This document shows, in pieces, positions 7,372 through 16,589 of a stretch of DNA of 62,847 nt. A program made the position numbers and the translations under genes. The notes beneath the pieces were generated by a model. That model ran no database searches and was not told the DNA's origin. It worked only from the letters and a program-made list of their open reading frames with translations. How positions within the stretch are numbered: position 1 is the stretch's first letter; every line of letters starts with the position of its first letter. The stretch covers positions 1 to 62,847 of the forward strand of contig JAICQL010000018.1 in the NCBI GenBank assembly GCA_025937895.1, written 5' to 3'. The stretch is from Polyangiaceae bacterium. GTDB lineage: Bacteria; Myxococcota_A; Polyangia; Polyangiales; Polyangiaceae.

Positions 7372-9081
7372 GTGCGCGTGATGAGCCGATTTCCGATGTT
7401 GTTCTCGAGACATGTTGCCGCGCCGCGGGGCTGCCCCCGGCTGGCGGCAGCGACCTGCTTGCTGGCTCTTGCCGGGCTCCACGCCTGTGAGCCCGATCGA
7501 GTCGTGGTACAGGCCGAGCGCACGCTCACCAGCGCGGCGAGCAGCGGCTCGCCCGACTGCGGCGACGCCATCGTGGGACCGGGAGAGGAGTGTGAGCCGC
7601 CCGGCAGCGGTAGCTGTAACAGCCAGTGCCGTCGCCTGGCCTTCGGCTGCGGCGACGGTGTGCTGGACGAGGGCGAGGACTGCGAGGACGGCAATGGCCT
7701 GGGCGGTGACGGCTGTAGCGCCGAGTGCCTGCGCGAGGTCTGTGGCAATGGCCGCATCGATCTGGGCGAGGACTGTGAGCCGCCGGGCACCGTGCAGTGC
7801 AGCGCGCGCTGCAGGCGCATCACCGCGGCGGTGTGCGGCAATGCGCTGCAGGAGTCCGGTGAGGAGTGTGAAGACGGCAACGCGCTGAGCGGGGACGGCT
7901 GCAGCGAGCTGTGTTTGCTGGAGCAATGTGGCAACGGGCGGGTGGACCCGCCGGAGGGCTGCGAGCCGCCGAGCACCGCCATCTGCAGCGAGCGCTGCCA
8001 GCCAATCCCGGCGGCCTCTCGCCGGGGCGTCTGCGGCAATGCCGTGCAGGAGACGGGCGAGGAGTGCGACGACGGCAACACCTTCGAGGCGGACGGCTGC
8101 AGCGGCGGCTGTGAGCGCGAGATCTGCGGCAACGGCCGGCTCGACCCCGGTGAATATTGCGAGCCGCCGAACACCTCCGTGTGCAACGCGCAGTGTTTCC
8201 CCGAGCTGCAGCGCTGTGGCGATCGCAAGCTCAGCGACGGGGAGGAGTGTGATGACGGCAACGCCACGGACGGTGACGGCTGCTCGGCTCGCTGCGCCGT
8301 GGAGGCGTGCGGCAACGGCACCCTGGACGCGAGCGAGGACTGCGAGCCGCCCGGCACCGACATCTGTGACGCGGGCTGCCGGCGCATCGCACGCTTCTGC
8401 GGGAACCGCACGGTGGAGGCGCCCGAAGAGTGTGACGACGGCAACGTCTTGCCGGGCGATGGCTGCGATCTGCGCTGCCAGCTGGAGTTCTGCGGCAACG
8501 GTCGCATCGACTTTGGCGAGCAGTGTGAGCTGCCCGGCACGGAGGTGTGCGACATGGCGTGTCGACGCATCGGCGCCTGCGGCAACGGCACCCTGGACGT
8601 GGGGGAGAGCTGTGATCCACCCAATGGGGTCGATTGCTCCGCCACCTGTCAGCAGACGGGCGCGCCGCCCGCGGTCGAGCCAGGCTGTGGCAATGGCCTG
8701 ATCGAGGCGGGCGAGGAGTGCGACGATACCAACCAGCTGCCTGCCGATGGCTGCAGCCCTGCCTGCACCCGGGAGGCGTGCGGTAACTCGCGCCTCGATG
8801 CCGGTGAAGAGTGCGATGACGGCAACGTGCTGCCCGGGGACGGCTGCAGCGACGCCTGCCGGCAGGAGAGCTGCGGCAACGGCCGTATCGACTCGGCGCT
8901 GGAGTGCGAGCCGCCCGGCTCGGAGGGGTGCTCGGAGACGTGCCGCGTACTGCCGCCGCCCGCTGCCCCCGGCGAGCCGGCGCCCGCTCAGGCGCCGGAG
9001 TCTGCGCTGCCGGAGTCTGCGCTGCCGGAGTCTGCGCTGCCAGACGCGCCGCCGCCGGATGAGGGCGCTGCCGCCGGGTGA
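7372..9081 (+). CDS. DUF4215 / Myxococcus Cys-rich repeat lipoprotein
   Basis: The protein has 569 residues. A signal peptide with lipobox-like LAGLHAC sits near residue 38; starts at GTG 7372 or ATG 7381 are both possible. The body is a string of Cys-rich units in which two types alternate: DUF4215 units ([20 protein letters not shown] followed by DGCSxxC, at least seven copies) and short units with CEPPGTxxCxxxC. Repeats of this kind form disulfide-bonded stalks on surface proteins of myxobacteria; no ligand is known. The tail is a 15-bp repeat (PESAL)n, and the last 94 bp overlap the 3' end of the convergent metG gene. Confidence 0.85.
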   Translation: MRVMSRFPMLFSRHVAAPRGCPRLAAATCLLALAGLHACEPDRVVVQAERTLTSAASSGSPDCGDAIVGPGEECEPPGSGSCNSQCRRLAFGCGDGVLDEGEDCEDGNGLGGDGCSAECLREVCGNGRIDLGEDCEPPGTVQCSARCRRITAAVCGNALQESGEECEDGNALSGDGCSELCLLEQCGNGRVDPPEGCEPPSTAICSERCQPIPAASRRGVCGNAVQETGEECDDGNTFEADGCSGGCEREICGNGRLDPGEYCEPPNTSVCNAQCFPELQRCGDRKLSDGEECDDGNATDGDGCSARCAVEACGNGTLDASEDCEPPGTDICDAGCRRIARFCGNRTVEAPEECDDGNVLPGDGCDLRCQLEFCGNGRIDFGEQCELPGTEVCDMACRRIGACGNGTLDVGESCDPPNGVDCSATCQQTGAPPAVEPGCGNGLIEAGEECDDTNQLPADGCSPACTREACGNSRLDAGEECDDGNVLPGDGCSDACRQESCGNGRIDSALECEPPGSEGCSETCRVLPPPAAPGEPAPAQAPESALPESALPESALPDAPPPDEGAAAG

Positions 9082-11006
9082 GCCGCAGTGCCTGCGACCG
9101 CGGGGAAGTACACCTGCTTCGGCCCCAGCTCGTGACCGGCGGGGATGGGGGTGCCGAGCTCGTCGATCCGAAACACGCTCTCCGGCAGCTGCAAGGACTG
9201 GCGCAGCCGATCCATCGTGGTGGGCACGAAGGGGTACAGCATGATCATCAGCGTCTTCAGCACGTAGAAGCAGGAGAACAGCGCGTCCCGCCGCTCCGGC
9301 TCGGGGAAGCGATCGTCGTGCGGCTTGAACTGGGTGAACAGGCTGTTGATGGAGCGCGCGTAGTTCTCGATCTCGTACAGCAGCGCGGGGTAATCGGCGC
9401 GGTCCATCGATTTGACGTAGCGCTGCACGATGCGCAGCGTCTGCTGCGCGACCTTCTCGTTCAGCTGCCCGTCGGGCACGCGCCCGCCGAACTTGGAGTG
9501 CGCGGCAGAGATGGGCCGCTCGAACGCGGCGTTCATCGGGCCCGCCAGGAACTGGTTGCGCTCCTCCAGCTTGACGAAGTCGAAGTTGGACTGCTTCTCC
9601 GGCAGGCCCAGCAGGGCCAGGTAGTAGCGGATCTGGTCCGGCTCATACCCGCGTTCTTCCACGAGCTGATCGGCGGTGACGAAGTTGCCGGTCGACTTGC
9701 TCATCTTGTCGCCGCTGACCATCAGGTGGAAGCAGCCGAACACGTCCGTCAGCTGCAGCTCGCCCGCAATCGGCAGGCGCTGCGGATCCGCCTGTGTGCC
9801 CAGCCACATCGCGCCCTGCATGAGCACGTAGAAGAAGACGTTGTCCTGACCCAGAAACTGATAGATGCGCGCCTCCGGGTCACGCCAGAACTCGGCGTGC
9901 TCGGCGCGATCACGCCCCTGCTGTTGCAGGGCGACCTGGGTGAAGGAGATGGGCGCGATCAGCGAGTCGGGCCAGACGTACAGCGTCTTTCCGGCCAGCT
10001 CGGGATCGAGCTCCGGCGGGATGGGGATGCCCCAGCTCACGTCCCGCGAGATCGCGCGCCGCGCCCAGTCCGTCTCCAGCTCACCCTTGATGCCGTGGCT
10101 TGCCAGCTGTGCGCGTGCGCTCTCCAGCTCGGGCATGCTGCCGAACTGCAGCACCACCTGACGGCCCTGGGCGTAGCGGCTCTTGTGCTTGGGCAAGCTC
10201 GCCTTCAGCTGCTTGTATTCGGCCTCGACCGGCCCCTCCAGGCGCAGGCAGGGCAGCACGCGATCCAGCACGTCCCGTTGCATGGACGAGCGCCACTGGC
10301 CCGCCTTGCCCTGGATCCAGACGCGCAAGGTCTCGGACACCTTGGACATGTCGAGCCAGAGGTGCGCCGTCTCGCGCATTTCCGGCGTGGCGTCGCTGAT
10401 GGCGCTGCGCGGGTTGATCAGCTGCTCGGGGGCGTGCTGATGGCCGCAGCGCTCGCACTCGTCGCTGTAGGCTTCCTCGTTGTCGCATTTGGGATTGGGG
10501 CAGCGGCCCCGCACCAGACGATCCGGCAAGAAGCGGCCGATCTCGGGATCGAACCACTGGCGGCTCCGCCGCTTCTCCAGCAGGCCGTTGGCGTACATGC
10601 GGCGGATGAAGTCCTGCGCCACCTCGACGTGCAGCGGATAACACTCCGGCCGTGACGTGCCGGAGTACACATCCACCCCGATGCTGTAGCGCGCCAGCGT
10701 CCGCTGCTGCTGCGCGTGTATGGTGTCGATGAACTCACGGATGGGCTTGCCCGCCTTCAGGGCCGCCAGCTCACTGGTGGAGCCGTGATCATCCGTGCCA
10801 CAAACGAACAGCACGTTTTCACGCCCGATCAGCAGGCTCAGCCAGCGCGCGTAGATATCACCCGGGAGCTGGGCGCCTGCCAGGTGGCCCACATGCAGCG
10901 GGCCGTTTGCGTAGGGCATGCCGCCAGTGACGACGGCGCGCTTGGGACGCCGGATTTGCCGTAAGACGGCGGCTGTATCGAGCGGAGCTTCAGGGGGGGC
11001 TGCCAC
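8988..11006 (-). CDS. metG: methionyl-tRNA synthetase
   Basis: The enzyme charges tRNA-Met with methionine in the cytoplasm. The 672 residues contain the class I HIGH-like site PYANGPLHVGHLAG, a zinc knuckle (CPNPKC and CERC) and the KMSKS loop (GDKMSKSTGN). The length matches the ~670-residue MetG form, but instead of a C-terminal tRNA-binding EMAP domain the chain ends in an Ala/Gly/Ser repeat tail ([11 protein letters not shown]). The GTG start at 11004-11006 has AGGA eight bases upstream and precedes the conserved region by about 25 residues. The 3' end overlaps the convergent DUF4215 gene by 94 bp. Confidence 0.93.
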   Translation of the reverse strand: MAAPPEAPLDTAAVLRQIRRPKRAVVTGGMPYANGPLHVGHLAGAQLPGDIYARWLSLLIGRENVLFVCGTDDHGSTSELAALKAGKPIREFIDTIHAQQQRTLARYSIGVDVYSGTSRPECYPLHVEVAQDFIRRMYANGLLEKRRSRQWFDPEIGRFLPDRLVRGRCPNPKCDNEEAYSDECERCGHQHAPEQLINPRSAISDATPEMRETAHLWLDMSKVSETLRVWIQGKAGQWRSSMQRDVLDRVLPCLRLEGPVEAEYKQLKASLPKHKSRYAQGRQVVLQFGSMPELESARAQLASHGIKGELETDWARRAISRDVSWGIPIPPELDPELAGKTLYVWPDSLIAPISFTQVALQQQGRDRAEHAEFWRDPEARIYQFLGQDNVFFYVLMQGAMWLGTQADPQRLPIAGELQLTDVFGCFHLMVSGDKMSKSTGNFVTADQLVEERGYEPDQIRYYLALLGLPEKQSNFDFVKLEERNQFLAGPMNAAFERPISAAHSKFGGRVPDGQLNEKVAQQTLRIVQRYVKSMDRADYPALLYEIENYARSINSLFTQFKPHDDRFPEPERRDALFSCFYVLKTLMIMLYPFVPTTMDRLRQSLQLPESVFRIDELGTPIPAGHELGPKQVYFPAVAGTAAHPAAAPSSGGGASGSADSGSADSGSADSGA
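8995..9039. repeat. 15-bp tandem repeat shared by two convergent gene ends
   Basis: Three full copies of CCGGAGTCTGCGCTG plus partial flanks. On the plus strand it encodes PESAL repeats at the C-terminus of the DUF4215 protein; on the minus strand it encodes the Gly-Ser-Ala-Asp-Ser tail of MetG. Expansion has extended both proteins at once. Confidence 0.85.
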
Positions 11007-11255
11007 GGTGTTGGTCCTGTACTCTGCCAAATCGGCGCAGACAATCGGGATCGACGAGACCCTGGAGCGGGGATGCCGAGCCCTGAGCGCGGTCTCGGCG
11101 CGCTCGTCGCTGCCGGTGTGGCGGAGTGGGTGCGCTGCCGCGCGGGAGGGCCCGGCACTGAAGTGCATGCCTGGCTCCGACGTAACCTCGACTGGCGAGA
11201 TGGGAAGTTCCAGCGCGGACTCGTGCGAGGCACCCGAACGCCACGGTGAGGGGAT

Positions 11256-14231
11256 GTGACCTACATCAGCGCCCGGGTCCGGGACAAATCCGGGGCGGCA
11301 GCGAGCTCGCGACAGTGGCGCAAGACCATCGCGGTGCTGCTGGACTACATGAACTTTCTGGGCGGCTCGTACGAGAACCACATCCGCGCCAGCCTGGATC
11401 GCGCGGGCCGCGAGCTGGGGGTCAACCTCGTCTTCTTCTTCGGCCGTGACCTGTACGAGCCGCACTTTGCCTGTCCGGCGCACAACGCCATCTTCGATCT
11501 GATCCATCGCGATCGCATCGACGGCGTCGTGGTGCTCTCCAGCGTGCTCAGCAGCAGCTGTGGCGCGGAGCGCCTGCCTGCCTTCCTGGAGCGCTATCAG
11601 GGGCTGCCGCTGTGCAGCGTGGGCGTGGCCGTGCCCGGCGTGCCCAGCTTGACCGTCGACAACGAGCTCGGGATCGAGAAGCTGGTGCAGCACCTGTACG
11701 AGGTGCACGGACGGCGCCGCATCGTGTTCGTGTCTGGGCCGGCGCACAGCCCGGAGTCGCAAGTGCGCCTGCGAGGCTATGAGGATGCGCTGCGCAGCAT
11801 GGGCTTGACCCTGGATCCGGCCCTGATCGTCGAGGGGCGCTTCACGCAGCGCGGCGGCTATCTCGCCGTCGAGGCGCTGCTCGACGCCAAGATCCCGTTC
11901 GACGCGGTGCTGGCCGCCAACGACGACATGGCCTTCGGTGCGATCCGGGCCCTGCGCGAGGCGGGCCTGCGCGTGCCGCGCGACATCAGCGTGACTGGCT
12001 TTGACGATCTGCGCGCGGCTCGCCTGAGCAGCCCGCCCTTGACCAGCGTCTCGCAGCCGTTCGACGAGCTGGCGGTGCATGCGCTGCGCTCGATCCTGGC
12101 CCAGTGCAGCGGCGAGCCGGTGCCGGAGGTGAGCTCCTGTCCGACCCAGCTGCGCGTGCGCCGCTCGTGCGGCTGCTCGCTGGCGGTGGACACCGCCGCA
12201 TGCGCGCTGCAAGACCCACCCGAGACCTTGCGCCCCGTCAGCTACCTGAGCCGGCACCGCGAGCAGATCCTGGCGCAGTTGAGCAGTGTGGCCACCGCTG
12301 GCTGGGGTGGCAGCGTGAGCGACTGCGAGGCGTTGCTGGCAGCACTCGGTGACGAGCTGAACGGCGCCACGGGCAGCTTGCTCGCGGCGCTGGAGGGCCT
12401 GCTGGAGCAGCCGTGTGACAACCAGCGCTATCGCGCCCTGCACATGGCCATCACCCAGCTTCGCGCCAGCTTGCGGCCCGTGAGCAGCGTGGACCTGGAG
12501 CGGCTCTGGTTTGATGCGCTCGATCTGATCGCGCTGTCCAACACCACGGCGCAGATGCAACACCGGCTCGACTGGGACGAGCACTACATGCAGCTGCTCA
12601 CCTTCGGTGAATACAGCTCGGTGGCCTTCGACCGTACCTCTCTGCGGGCCGCGCTGGCCAACGGCATCCCCAGCGTGGGGGTCAAGACGGCCTATATCTC
12701 GCGCTGGACCGATACCTCCTGGACCACCCTCGAGTCGCTGGTGTGCCTGTGTGATGGAGACGTGCTGGAGCCTGCCATCTCGCAGTTTCCCGGGCACTAC
12801 CTGTTTCCACCCAACTTTGCTATCGGCACGCGCGAGCAGCGCCAGACTTTGCTGGTCTTTCCCCTGTGCGTGGACGCGCAGAAGCTGGGCGTGGCCGTCT
12901 TCGAGTATACCACCGACCGCAACGTCTACTCGACCTTGCGCGATCAGATCTGCACGACCTTGCGCATCGTCGCGCTGCACCAGGATCTGGTGCATCAGAC
13001 CATGCTGCACGAGCGCAGCGTGCAGGAGCGGCTGGCCACGACCCACCGCATCCACTCGCTCAGCCTGCTCGCCGGCGGCGTGGCGCACGACCTCAACAAC
13101 ACGCTCGGCCCCGTGGTGGCGCTGCCGGACCTGATCCTGCACCAGTTGCAGAACGTGGAGGGCTGCCCGAGCATCGTGCGCGATGACCTGCAGAGCATTC
13201 AGAGCGCGTCGCTGCGCGCCAGCCAGACCATCAAGGATCTGCTGACGCTCGGGCGGCAGGGCCGCATGCCCCGGCGCGCGATGGACCTGTGCAAGGTGCT
13301 CGGCAGCTGTCTCGGACCGGAGTTCACGCGCAACCTCGAGACACGCCAGCAGCGCTCACGAGTGCGCCTGGTGCTGCCCGACAAACCCACCCTGGTGCAC
13401 GGCTCGGAGACGCACCTGGCGCGCGCCGTCACCAACCTGGTGCTGAACGCGCTGGAGGCGTCGCCCGGCAGCAGCGAGGTGGTGGTGCGCCTGGCGGAGC
13501 GCCACCTGGACGCGCCCATCACCGGCTACGAGGCGGTGGACCCGGGGCACTATGCGGCCATCACCGTCACCGATCACGGCCATGGCATGGCTCCGGAGGA
13601 TCTGGTGCGCGTCTTCGAGCCCTTCTTCAGCAAGAAGCGGGTGGGGGAGCGCAGCGGCAGCGGCCTGGGGCTGGCCATCGTGCACGGCGTGGTCAAGGAG
13701 CATCACGGCTTCGTCGACGTGCAGAGCCGGCTGGGCGTGGGCACCACTTTCACCCTGTATCTGCCGCTCACGCAGGAGCCGGTGCAGTCGGAGCAGCCGC
13801 GGCCCGACGCGCCGCGCGGCAACGCCAGCATCCTGATGGTGGATGATGACCTGATCCAGCTGCGCACGGGGCAGCGCATCCTGACCCACCTGGGCTATCA
13901 GGTCACCACCCTGGAGAGCGGGCGCGAGGCACTGGCGCTGCTGCAGCGCCGCGCGGGGGAGAACGCCCGCAGCTTTGATCTGCTGATCCTGGACGTGCTG
14001 CTGAACGAGGAGCGCGACGGGCTCGAGATCCTGGAGCGCGCGCGCGAGCTCTTCCCCGGGCAAAAGGCCATCCTGGTCAGCGGGCACGCGCCGAGCGAGC
14101 GCGCCGAGCGCGCCCGCGATCAAGGCGTGCAGTGGCTGCCCAAGCCGTTCACCCTGGAGGCGCTGGCGCGTGCCGTGAGCACGGTGCTCGGCGGCTCGCT
14201 GACCCCGTCCAGCAAGCGGCACGCAGGCTGA
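11256..14231 (+). CDS. hybrid sensor kinase with fused LacI-type sugar-binding domain, GAF-like, HisKA/HATPase and receiver domains
   Basis: The protein has 991 residues. Residues ~20-315 form a periplasmic-binding fold of the LacI/GalR effector type without a DNA-binding HTH (LTVDNELGIEKLVQHLYEVH, ISVTGFDDLRAARLSSPPLT). A GAF-like region follows (~420-590), then HisKA (GGVAHDLNN, phospho-His ~610), HATPase (NALEA; DHGHGM; SGSGLGLAIVHG) and a receiver (LMVDDD, phospho-Asp ~912 in LILDVLL, Lys in LPKPF). There is no signal peptide or membrane segment, so it should sense a cytoplasmic small molecule, likely a sugar. GTG start with GTGAGGGG just upstream. It may control the aldo/keto reductase or act with the lone receiver at 17524; no target is certain. 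Confidence 0.85.
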   Translation: MTYISARVRDKSGAAASSRQWRKTIAVLLDYMNFLGGSYENHIRASLDRAGRELGVNLVFFFGRDLYEPHFACPAHNAIFDLIHRDRIDGVVVLSSVLSSSCGAERLPAFLERYQGLPLCSVGVAVPGVPSLTVDNELGIEKLVQHLYEVHGRRRIVFVSGPAHSPESQVRLRGYEDALRSMGLTLDPALIVEGRFTQRGGYLAVEALLDAKIPFDAVLAANDDMAFGAIRALREAGLRVPRDISVTGFDDLRAARLSSPPLTSVSQPFDELAVHALRSILAQCSGEPVPEVSSCPTQLRVRRSCGCSLAVDTAACALQDPPETLRPVSYLSRHREQILAQLSSVATAGWGGSVSDCEALLAALGDELNGATGSLLAALEGLLEQPCDNQRYRALHMAITQLRASLRPVSSVDLERLWFDALDLIALSNTTAQMQHRLDWDEHYMQLLTFGEYSSVAFDRTSLRAALANGIPSVGVKTAYISRWTDTSWTTLESLVCLCDGDVLEPAISQFPGHYLFPPNFAIGTREQRQTLLVFPLCVDAQKLGVAVFEYTTDRNVYSTLRDQICTTLRIVALHQDLVHQTMLHERSVQERLATTHRIHSLSLLAGGVAHDLNNTLGPVVALPDLILHQLQNVEGCPSIVRDDLQSIQSASLRASQTIKDLLTLGRQGRMPRRAMDLCKVLGSCLGPEFTRNLETRQQRSRVRLVLPDKPTLVHGSETHLARAVTNLVLNALEASPGSSEVVVRLAERHLDAPITGYEAVDPGHYAAITVTDHGHGMAPEDLVRVFEPFFSKKRVGERSGSGLGLAIVHGVVKEHHGFVDVQSRLGVGTTFTLYLPLTQEPVQSEQPRPDAPRGNASILMVDDDLIQLRTGQRILTHLGYQVTTLESGREALALLQRRAGENARSFDLLILDVLLNEERDGLEILERARELFPGQKAILVSGHAPSERAERARDQGVQWLPKPFTLEALARAVSTVLGGSLTPSSKRHAG

Positions 14232-14253
14232 GCCGCAGCGGCGCGGCGGCGCC

Positions 14254-15228
14254 TCAGGCCGGCCAGATCTTGCGACCGCCGCGCGGCGGGACCACCCGAT
14301 CGATGAGCGCCCAGTCCTCCGGCGAGAGAGCGGGCGCGCTGGCGGCGCCGACGTTGCTGGCCACCTGGTGCGCGTTGCGTGCGCCCGGGATCACCGTCGA
14401 CACGGCGGGGTGCGCCAGGGTGAACTGCAGTGCGGCCTGCGCCAGCGAGCGGTCGCTGCGCTCCAGCCCGCGCAGCTCGGCCACGTGCGCCAGATCGCGG
14501 CGGTAAGTGATGTTCTGCTCGGGATCGGTGAGCCACTTGCTGCGGAAGTCACCCTCGCCGAAGCTGCTGTCCTCGCGCAGCTTGCCGGTCAGGATGCCCA
14601 TGGCCAGCGCGCCGCGCACGATCACGCCGATGCCGTTGCGCTGGCAGTGATCGAAGATGGCGCCCTCGGGCGTGCGGTTGAGCAGGCTGTAGTCGATCTG
14701 CAAGGTGGCGCACTGGCCATCCTGCGTGAACGCCTGGATGTACTCGAAGTCGCTGCTGCTCATGCCGTAGGCGCGCACCTTGCCGGCGGCCTTCAGCTTC
14801 TGAAAGCCCTCCAGGAAGATCTCCATGGTGGGATCGCGGAAGCTGATGTGAGACTGGATGAGATCCACGTAGTCCGTCTGCAGGCGCTCGAGGTTGGACT
14901 CCACCCCGGCGATCAGCTGAGCCACGTTCTGGTACGCGGTGCAGCGCTTCTGGCCATCGAAGCCACGCCAGCCGATCTTGGTGGCGACCACGAAGCGATC
15001 CCGCCGGCCGCGCATGGCCTTGCCCAGCAACTCCTCGCTGTGGCCATTGCCGTAGACGTCGGACGTATCGAAGAAGTTCACGCCCGCGTCGAGCGCGGCG
15101 TCGATCGCCCGCAGGCTGTCCTCATCACCGGGCTGGCCCCACTCGCCGCCGCCGGCAGCCCACAGGCCCAGGCCGATTTCGGTGACTTTGATGCCGGATT
15201 TTCCGAGGGTGCGCAGCTTCAGGCTCAT
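14254..15228 (-). CDS. aldo/keto reductase family oxidoreductase
   Basis: The 324-residue protein is a cytoplasmic NAD(P)H-dependent (beta/alpha)8 reductase. The catalytic Asp and Tyr are in FFDTSDVYGNGHSE, the Lys in FVVATKIGW and the His in DLIQSHISF. The C-terminal cofactor loop reads TVIPGARNAHQVASNV. It is closest to the YghZ/Tas-like or voltage-channel-beta-like subgroup acting on aldehydes or sugars; the substrate is unknown. The ATG at 15226-15228 gives the standard N-terminus (LRTLGKSGIKVTEIGLGLW). It is convergent with the hybrid kinase gene (22 bp apart) and is not in an obvious operon. Confidence 0.9.
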   Translation of the reverse strand: MSLKLRTLGKSGIKVTEIGLGLWAAGGGEWGQPGDEDSLRAIDAALDAGVNFFDTSDVYGNGHSEELLGKAMRGRRDRFVVATKIGWRGFDGQKRCTAYQNVAQLIAGVESNLERLQTDYVDLIQSHISFRDPTMEIFLEGFQKLKAAGKVRAYGMSSSDFEYIQAFTQDGQCATLQIDYSLLNRTPEGAIFDHCQRNGIGVIVRGALAMGILTGKLREDSSFGEGDFRSKWLTDPEQNITYRRDLAHVAELRGLERSDRSLAQAALQFTLAHPAVSTVIPGARNAHQVASNVGAASAPALSPEDWALIDRVVPPRGGRKIWPA

Positions 15229-15436
15229 GACGTGACGACTCCAGGTGCAGTGGCGCCGGGCGGCGCGCGAGCAGCTCGCTCGGCTCCGCCGGACGGGCGG
15301 GACCCTAGCAGTTTCGCGTGACTTGCGGCAGCGCAGAGGCCAGACATTTTTGCGCTGTAGCTGTAGGCGCGTCGCGCGCCAGGGCTCGAGAGTGACGGGC
15401 GCTGTCGCGGGCGCTGGGTTATGCTGCTCAACGCTG

Positions 15437-16531
15437 ATGGCGAGACCCACGTTGCTTTCCGAGCGGCCTCGTTCGAGCGAGCCTGCCGCCGAGTCCGCCA
15501 GCGCCGCCGCTGGTCCGCAGAGTGACTTTGTGCCGCGTGATGGCGAGCAGAGTGATTCTCCGCGGAGTGAATTTCCGCGGAGTGAATCTCCGTGGAGTGA
15601 ATTGCCGCAGAGCGGGGCGCCAAACGACTTTGCCCAGTGGCTCACCCGCGATCTGCGGCCCAGAGGCGCCTCGTCGGCGCTGCTGCGCTCGGAGCCGCCG
15701 CCCTCGGAGCGCCCGAGCCGGGCGCAGCCGGTGGTGATCACCGAGCGTGAAGAGCCGGAGCTGGCGAGCTGGCTGCGGCAGGACCTGAAGCCGCGCGGCA
15801 GCCTGCCGCCGGAGGCGCTGAACGCGACGCTGCTGGGCTCCAGGTGGGAGTCCGTGGCGCCGCCGTCCAGCGCGCAGCCTCCGGCGAGCTCGCGGCCGCC
15901 GTCAGATTCTTTCGCGCCGCCCGAGTCGCTGTCGCCCGAGTCGCTGCCGCCCGAGTCGCTGCAGCCCCCCTCCAGCTCGCTGGCGGCGCCGCCCGATTCG
16001 CTGGTGCCGCACGCGGTGAGTGAGGCGCCTTCGGCCCTGGCGCTGCGCGAGCCCGAGCTCGACGCGGAAGATCTGGCGGTGCTGCCCTCGCGCCGCGGCA
16101 AGAAGCGGGACTGGCGCAAGCTCGTGGTGCTGGCCGCGTTGCTCTCCGTGCTGGGTGCCGTGCTCTGGGTTGCCAGCGGGCCGCAGTCGCAGGAGCTCTC
16201 CGGAGCCGCAGCGGCGGCGGCCCCTGCGGTGCTCACGGCGCCGTTGCCGCCCCCGCCACCGTCGGATGGCGAGCTGCTCGAGCCGCCGCCAGAGCCGGAG
16301 CCCGGCGCTCCAGCCGTGGCCCCGGGAAAGGCTGCTGCGGCGACCCCGGCTGAGCTCGAGCTCGACTCCGCACCGGGCCGCGGCGGGCGGCGCGCAGGCG
16401 ACGCCGTGGCGCGGTTCGCAGACCTGCCTTCGCCCACGCTCTCGCGCCTGGCGAGGGAAGGGTGGCAGCGCGCGCGCAAGGCGACCAGCCCCGACGCGGT
16501 GAAGCAGCCCGAGCCCGTGGCAGCTCCCTGA
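15437..16531 (+). CDS. Pro/Ser-rich single-pass membrane protein
   Basis: The 364-residue protein has no recognised family. The long N-terminal part is disordered, rich in Ser, Pro and Glu, with two similar short motifs (FAQWLTRDLRPRGA near 65 and LASWLRQDLKPRGS near 110) that look like a repeated peptide-binding or interaction motif. One transmembrane helix (LVVLAALLSVLGAVLWVA) lies at ~235-252 after a basic stretch (RRGKKRDWRK). This predicts a type II topology with the N-terminus in the cytoplasm and a Pro/Ala-rich periplasmic tail. Two 15-bp repeat blocks expand the N-terminal region. The ATG at 15437 is the first in frame; the downstream hydrolase begins 58 bp later. Confidence 0.6.
   Translation: MARPTLLSERPRSSEPAAESASAAAGPQSDFVPRDGEQSDSPRSEFPRSESPWSELPQSGAPNDFAQWLTRDLRPRGASSALLRSEPPPSERPSRAQPVVITEREEPELASWLRQDLKPRGSLPPEALNATLLGSRWESVAPPSSAQPPASSRPPSDSFAPPESLSPESLPPESLQPPSSSLAAPPDSLVPHAVSEAPSALALREPELDAEDLAVLPSRRGKKRDWRKLVVLAALLSVLGAVLWVASGPQSQELSGAAAAAAPAVLTAPLPPPPPSDGELLEPPPEPEPGAPAVAPGKAAAATPAELELDSAPGRGGRRAGDAVARFADLPSPTLSRLAREGWQRARKATSPDAVKQPEPVAAP
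15551..15610. repeat. 15-bp tandem repeat, 4 units
   Basis: The unit is AGTGAATTTCCGCGG with small variations. It encodes a Ser-Glu-(Phe/Ser/Leu)-Pro-Arg type pentapeptide in the disordered N-terminus of the membrane protein gene. Confidence 0.85.
15916..15960. repeat. 15-bp tandem repeat, 3 units
   Basis: The unit is GCCGCCCGAGTCGCT, encoding Pro-Pro-Glu-Ser-Leu repeats in the same membrane protein gene. It is related to the PESAL repeat at 8995-9039. Confidence 0.8.
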
Positions 16532-16589
16532 GCACGGCCGACGCCGAGCCGCTGCGCGCTCGTGCGCCAGCGTGTTACAAGGGGCAGAC

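Noticed and set aside
11201..11212. TGGGAAGTTCCA dyad before the hybrid kinase gene
   Set aside because: It resembles the LacI-like motif but is two bases shorter and lacks the central CG, so it was not grouped with the two operators.
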